DNA from: a bacterium
GTDB lineage: Bacteria > Zhuqueibacterota > Zhuqueibacteria > Thermofontimicrobiales > Thermofontimicrobiaceae
DNA: 7,661 nucleotides
Direction: 5' to 3'
Assembly (NCBI GenBank): GCA_011046315.1
Contig: DSAU01000371.1
Coordinates: forward strand, 1 to 7,661
Shown here in pieces: positions 5,606-7,661 of the stretch. Numbering within the stretch: the first letter of the stretch is position 1; each line of letters opens with the position of its first letter. The position numbers and the translations under genes are program-made. The notes beneath the pieces are model-generated. The model was not told where the DNA came from, did no database searches, and saw only the letters and a program-made list of their open reading frames with translations.

Positions 5606-7618
5606 ATGTCAGATCAAAACATTAACCAGAAAATTCAACAGCTACGCAAACAACTTCATTACCACAACTATCGCTATTACGTGCTCGATGATCCTGAAAT
5701 TTCCGATGCAGAATATGACCGAATGATGAGGGAATTGCAAACGCTGGAGCATCGGCATCCCGAACTGGTCACTCCGGATTCTCCCACTCAACGGGTCGGC
5801 GCTGCGCCGCTGGAAGCTTTTGCAGCCATTGAACATACACTGCCGATGCTAAGTTTAGACAACGCATTTGATGAAGGCGAGATTAGGGAATTTGACCAGC
5901 GCATTAAAAAATTGTTAGCGCCGCAGTCAAAGGTTGAATATGTTGTCGAGCCAAAATTTGACGGATTAGCCGTGGAACTCGTCTACATTAACGGCGCATT
6001 TTCCACAGGATCAACCCGGGGAGATGGTTTCGTTGGTGAAGACATCACTTCAAATTTAAAAACGATCAAAACTATCCCGCTGCATCTTATCGAAGATAAA
6101 ATTTCAGCGCCGGAACGGCTCGAAGTCAGAGGTGAAGCCGTGTTTAGCATCAAAGATTTTCAGACGCTCAATCGCCAGCGGGAGCAAAACGGCGAACTGC
6201 TGTTTGCCAACCCGAGAAATGCAGCCGCTGGTTCGCTGCGGCAATTGGACCCGAAGATCACTGCCTCCCGACCGCTGGATTTTTTTTGTTACGGAATGGG
6301 TCAGGCAGTGGGGATCAATTTTGAAAGCCACTGGCAATTTTTGGACACAATTTCGCAGTGGGGGCTAAAGGTAACCCCGCTGCGGCGATTGTGCCCGGAT
6401 TTGGAATCTGTGTTTTCTTTTTATCATGAATTGTTGGAACAGCGAGAACAGTTGCCTCACGAAATTGATGGCATGGTCATCAAAGTCAACGACTTTGGTC
6501 AGCGCGAAACCATCGGTGTTAAAACCCGCAGTCCCCGTTGGGCGATTGCCTACAAATTTCCCGCGCGACAGGAAACGACCCAAATTTTGAACATCACCGC
6601 CCAGGTGGGCAGAACCGGCGCACTCACGCCGGTGGCGATTTTGAAACCGGTGAAAATTGGCGGCGTGGAAGTCAGCCGAGCCACGTTACACAACCAGGAT
6701 GAGATTGATAAAAAGGATATCCGGGTTGGCGACTGGGCGGTTATCCAGCGCGCCGGAGACGTGATTCCCGAAGTGGTTAAAGTCATTACCAGCCGGCGTA
6801 GCGGCGAGCAAACAAAATATCAGTTGCCGTCAAAATGTCCGGTCTGTGGGGGACATGTGGTTCGTTTGCCCGATGAAGCTGCTCATCGCTGCCAGAACCT
6901 TTCATGTCCGGCCCAGCTCAAACAGCAAATTCGCCATTTTGCCAGCCGCAACGCTATGGATATCGAAGGATTGGGAGATAAACTGGTAAATCAGTTGGTT
7001 GATAATGGTTTGGTGAAAAGCCCGGCAGATCTGTATTTTTTAACCAAAGACCAGTGGAGTCAATTGGAACGAATGGCGGAAAAATCAGCCCAGAATATTA
7101 TCGACTCGCTGGAAAAAAGTAAAGATGTTTCGCTGGAGCGCTTTATCTATTCGTTGGGTATTCGCTTTGTCGGAGAACACGCCGCACGCTTGCTGGCAGA
7201 ACATTTTCAATCACTAGAAAAATTAAAACATGCAAATTATGACGAGCTGATTTCGATTCATGAAATTGGACCGCGGAGCGCCCAAAGCATTGTCCAATTT
7301 TTTAGCGAAGCCGGCAATCTGGCGACCATCGACCGGCTGTTGCAAGCTGGTATCAAAATCCAATTTCCCAAAAAAAGCGCGCCGGCGCAGACGCTGGCGG
7401 GAAAAACCTTTGTATTCACTGGCGCGCTGGAAAATTTCACCCGACACGAGGCAGAGCAACTGGTAGCGTCGCTCGGCGGACGCGCCGCCTCGGCGGTGAG
7501 CAAAAATACTGATTATGTGGTGGTCGGCGCCGAACCCGGTTCAAAGGAAGAAAAAGCCCGGCAACTGGGTATTGAAATCATTTCAGAGGATGAGTTCAGA
7601 CGGTTGGTGAATCAATGA
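5606..7618 (+). CDS. ligA: NAD-dependent DNA ligase LigA
   Basis: A 670-residue enzyme that seals nicks in duplex DNA during replication and repair, using NAD+ as AMP donor. Domains in order: Ia NMN-binding (YYVLDDPEISDAEYD, 24-38), adenylation domain with K117 in KFDG as the AMP-accepting lysine, RGDG (138-141), GEDIT (144-148), NPRNAAAGSLRQLDP (202-216), DGMVIK (288-293) and YKFPA (316-320); OB fold from about 325 with AQVGRTGALTPVA; four-cysteine zinc finger C411, C414, C429, C434; helix-hairpin-helix region about 447-585; C-terminal BRCT from 597 (GKTFVFTGALENFTRHEAE, NTDYVVVG, GSKEEKA). Length matches the 671 residues of the E. coli enzyme and no motif is missing. AAGGA at 5593-5597 is spaced eight bases from the ATG. 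It follows rtcB on the same strand; co-transcription is possible because no clear terminator lies between them. Confidence 0.98.
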   Translation: MSDQNINQKIQQLRKQLHYHNYRYYVLDDPEISDAEYDRMMRELQTLEHRHPELVTPDSPTQRVGAAPLEAFAAIEHTLPMLSLDNAFDEGEIREFDQRIKKLLAPQSKVEYVVEPKFDGLAVELVYINGAFSTGSTRGDGFVGEDITSNLKTIKTIPLHLIEDKISAPERLEVRGEAVFSIKDFQTLNRQREQNGELLFANPRNAAAGSLRQLDPKITASRPLDFFCYGMGQAVGINFESHWQFLDTISQWGLKVTPLRRLCPDLESVFSFYHELLEQREQLPHEIDGMVIKVNDFGQRETIGVKTRSPRWAIAYKFPARQETTQILNITAQVGRTGALTPVAILKPVKIGGVEVSRATLHNQDEIDKKDIRVGDWAVIQRAGDVIPEVVKVITSRRSGEQTKYQLPSKCPVCGGHVVRLPDEAAHRCQNLSCPAQLKQQIRHFASRNAMDIEGLGDKLVNQLVDNGLVKSPADLYFLTKDQWSQLERMAEKSAQNIIDSLEKSKDVSLERFIYSLGIRFVGEHAARLLAEHFQSLEKLKHANYDELISIHEIGPRSAQSIVQFFSEAGNLATIDRLLQAGIKIQFPKKSAPAQTLAGKTFVFTGALENFTRHEAEQLVASLGGRAASAVSKNTDYVVVGAEPGSKEEKARQLGIEIISEDEFRRLVNQ

Positions 7619-7661
7619 AAAATTCTGGAATACAGTAGTATCTCAGGCTTTGGTTCATAAA
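7619..7661. other. Short non-coding end of the window
   Basis: After the ligA stop no start codon leads to an open frame: the ATG overlapping the stop (7615-7617) reaches TAG after seven codons. No hairpin with a T run is visible in these 43 bases, so the end of the transcript probably lies beyond the window. Confidence 0.5.

Noticed and set aside
5555..5725. A 56-codon frame starting MNLGPLYVLEPKKG that overlaps the start of ligA
   Set aside because: Most of it lies in another frame of ligA and its residues after the overlap lack protein-like character. A leader peptide role cannot be supported.

Overview
The window reads as ordinary chromosomal DNA from a Gram-negative bacterium of the FCB assemblage, most like the Calditrichota/KSB1-type lineages. 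The main reason is the first gene, a multidomain secreted protein ending in a type IX secretion-style C-terminal sorting domain (YPNPFN start, GQKIAVF core, SSGIYYYEL, KMIYLK end). That architecture is characteristic of this group. The placement is inference from protein style, not from a phylogenetic marker. All intact genes lie on the + strand.

Layout. Bases 2-64 hold the last codons of an unidentified upstream gene. Bases 125-2659 encode a secreted cell-wall amidase: signal peptide, Amidase_3 catalytic domain, carboxypeptidase-regulatory-like domain, two SbsA-type Ig-like domains, an unassigned beta-rich region and the sorting domain. Bases 2660-3521 are an accessory patch. It holds a weak hairpin, a 41-codon remnant of a sigma-54-dependent activator whose Walker A lysine codon is now a stop, a solitary minimal nucleotidyltransferase gene, a pair of identical-core small palindromes 53 bp apart, and a candidate promoter. 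Bases 3522-5519 encode archease and the RNA ligase RtcB, with an imperfect hairpin in the 120-bp gap between them. Bases 5606-7618 encode a full-length NAD-dependent DNA ligase LigA. The last 43 bases carry no recognisable gene.

How the genes work together. Archease and RtcB form a known functional pair: archease promotes guanylylation and multiple turnover of RtcB, which joins 2',3'-cyclic-phosphate (or 3'-phosphate) RNA ends to 5'-OH ends. All expected metal-binding and guanylate-accepting residues of RtcB are present. LigA follows 86 bp downstream on the same strand, so RNA and DNA sealing enzymes sit side by side. Whether they share a transcript cannot be told from sequence alone. The amidase has no evident link to the ligases.

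I do not see a convincing new multi-gene system. The most unusual signals are non-coding or decayed: the activator fossil, the paired palindromes and the rtcB leader hairpin.
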